Under the pieces are notes generated by a model. It was not told the origin of the DNA and did no database searches. It saw only the letters and a program-made list of their open reading frames with translations. DNA of 6,244 nt from Nitrososphaeria archaeon (lineage in GTDB: Archaea; Thermoproteota; Nitrososphaeria; JACIWG01): positions 1 through 6,244 of the forward strand of contig JACIWG010000090.1 in NCBI GenBank assembly GCA_014361085.1, read 5' to 3'. Below, piece after piece: positions 5,333 to 6,244 of this stretch. A program made the position numbers and the translations under genes. How positions within the stretch are numbered: position 1 is the stretch's first letter; the number at the start of each line of letters is the position of its first letter.

Positions 5333-5650
5333 ATGGCGATAGCTCCATTAGTATTCACACCTAAACAGGGCCTATTAACTCTACCCAATCCCTCACGTAG
5401 ACGTGATAGCGTGGACGCCCTACCTTAGGGTTGCTCCCTCCCGGGCCTCACCCGGTTCGGTAGTTGAAGGTCGTCTTCCTTCTTTCGAAGGAAGCGCCTA
5501 TTGCGTCCACCCATCACGGCGCGAGTTCATTTTGGGATTGAGTTAACGGTTTCCTTGTTTAGGCGTTTTACCTAATGGTTACTGGCCCCCGCTATAGCCG
5601 ACTGCGGGATAGTGGGAGGCGGCTATTCTCCCGGCCCTACCTATCGCCAT
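5333..5650 (-). ncRNA. ffs: Archaeal SRP RNA (7S RNA)
   Basis: RNA scaffold of the signal recognition particle, which targets secretory and membrane proteins to the translocon; in archaea it binds SRP54 and SRP19. The ends pair as the archaeal helix 1 (ATGGCGATAG with CTATCGCCAT). The proximal helix 5 strands GTGGACGC/GCGTCCAC and GTGAT/ATCAC are visible around 5401-5418 and 5505-5520. Helix 6 is a perfect 8-bp stem capped by a GAAA (GNAR) tetraloop at 5475-5494, the SRP19 site. Helix 8 (5420-5463) carries the conserved GTGAGGCCCGGGAGGGAGCA core closed by CTACC/GGTAG, the SRP54 site. The length of about 318 bases is normal for archaea. Ends are placed from the helix 1 pairing and may be off by a few bases. 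It precedes three tRNA genes on the same strand. Confidence 0.95.
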
Positions 5651-5668
5651 AAAATTCTACTATGATGT

Positions 5669-5678
5669 TATATTTTAA
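5669..5678 (-). promoter_or_regulatory. TATA-like box of the SRP RNA
   Basis: The minus-strand sequence TTAAAATATA is centred at about 5674, which predicts initiation near 5648, within two bases of the 5' end inferred from helix 1. The upstream BRE position overlaps the stop codon of the preceding protein gene. Confidence 0.6.
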
Positions 5679-5679
5679 C

Positions 5680-6244
5680 TTAATTATTTTTATTCTCATT
5701 TTTTAATTCCGATAGAATAGTGCATAAAGAGCATTTTTCACTAAATGTTGGTATCCCACAAATTTTGCATTTTTTTCTTTCTTTTTTGGAAATGGCTAGT
5801 GAATTGGATACGCCTATTGCGGAATGGTATAGAGAATATTTTATTCCAGGATGGTTCCTCTCTAGTTCGTTCAAGATCTCACGAATCTGTGAGCGTATTC
5901 CTTCATGCATATAGGGGCACGCCATTTTCTGGAAACGTTCATTATTTAAGAAAGAAAAAAGTGCCAACTCTTCCTCATATATTTCAGCTAATGGTTTTAT
6001 TCTTCTTTGAGGGAAAATAGATGTCTCATAATGTACTGGTAGATTCCATTTTAAACGTTTTAGATCATTATTCAATAAATTTATCAGGAATGTTTGAATT
6101 ATGTCATCTAAATTATGTGCTGTTGCAACAACTTGTATATTCAATTTTTGTGCTATAAGATCCATTGCCCTTCTTCTAAATATGCCACATATACTACAAG
6201 TTGAATACTCTTTTTTCAAGCCTGCAATTTCATCAATAGTGTAT
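5680..6244 (-). CDS. TtuA/Ncs6-type tRNA 2-thiolation enzyme, C-terminal part
   Basis: ATP-dependent tRNA 2-thiouridine synthase of the TtuA/Ncs6 (CTU1) group, which adenylates a tRNA uridine and replaces O2 with sulfur. The frame is open to the window edge (visible residues YTIDEIAGLKKEYS...), so the N-terminal zinc finger and PP-loop lie outside; 187 residues are seen. Counting from the edge, Cys16/Cys19 in TCSICG and Cys109 in ACPYMHEG match the three cysteines that hold the catalytic iron-sulfur cluster, with spacing close to that known for TtuA. AHNLDD is the conserved PP-loop enzyme motif, although the following residues are IIQ where I would expect EAQ. RIKPLAEIYEEE is also conserved. 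The C-terminal CxxC...CxxC (159, 162, 171, 174) is the second zinc finger. Whether it modifies U54 (TtuA-like) or U34 (NcsA-like) cannot be told. The stop codon abuts the SRP RNA promoter. Confidence 0.9.
   Translation of the reverse strand, partial: YTIDEIAGLKKEYSTCSICGIFRRRAMDLIAQKLNIQVVATAHNLDDIIQTFLINLLNNDLKRLKWNLPVHYETSIFPQRRIKPLAEIYEEELALFSFLNNERFQKMACPYMHEGIRSQIREILNELERNHPGIKYSLYHSAIGVSNSLAISKKERKKCKICGIPTFSEKCSLCTILSELKNENKNN

Noticed and set aside
5720..6020. 64- and 91-codon + strand frames at the right end
   Set aside because: Both are antisense to the conserved thiolation enzyme, whose metal-binding cysteines are on the minus strand.

Overview
The window looks like chromosomal DNA from an archaeon. 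I lean towards the Thermoproteota (Bathyarchaeia-like), but that lineage call is an impression from the style of the integrase and the gene mix, not a proof. The archaeal evidence is direct. There is a complete archaeal-type SRP (7S) RNA with a GAAA-capped helix 6 and a conserved helix 8. There are four tRNA genes with no encoded CCA. TATA-like boxes lie about 26-32 bases upstream of the RNA genes and of several ORFs. Some protein genes appear to have little or no leader.

Left part (1-2467, + strand): a tRNA-Ala(TGC) gene is followed within 60 bases by a full-length archaeal tyrosine recombinase/integrase gene. Next come two small, tightly spaced genes for helical proteins of unknown function. 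This is the usual layout of the integrase end of an element inserted at a tRNA 3' end. No second copy of the tRNA 3' end is visible in the window, so the far boundary is not defined here.

Middle part (2366-4664): a stretch of gene decay on the minus strand (2366-2762) reads as protein only if two frame changes are allowed. Its last part lies antisense to the end of the preceding + strand ORF. Then comes an intact DedA/VTT-type membrane protein gene (+), a 51-codon orphan 3' gene fragment (-), and an AT-rich rhomboid-type intramembrane protease gene (-).

Right part (4742-6244, all minus strand): in transcription order, the 3' part of a TtuA/Ncs6-type tRNA 2-thiolation enzyme gene (running off the window edge), the SRP RNA, tRNA-Ser(GCT), tRNA-Val(TAC) and tRNA-Ile(GAT). 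Each RNA gene has its own TATA-like box. This is a housekeeping RNA island: the protein gene encodes a tRNA-modifying enzyme and the RNAs serve protein secretion and translation. I saw no CRISPR array, rRNA, insertion sequence with inverted ends, or recognisable defence system. The two-gene cassette behind the integrase is the only candidate for an undescribed function.
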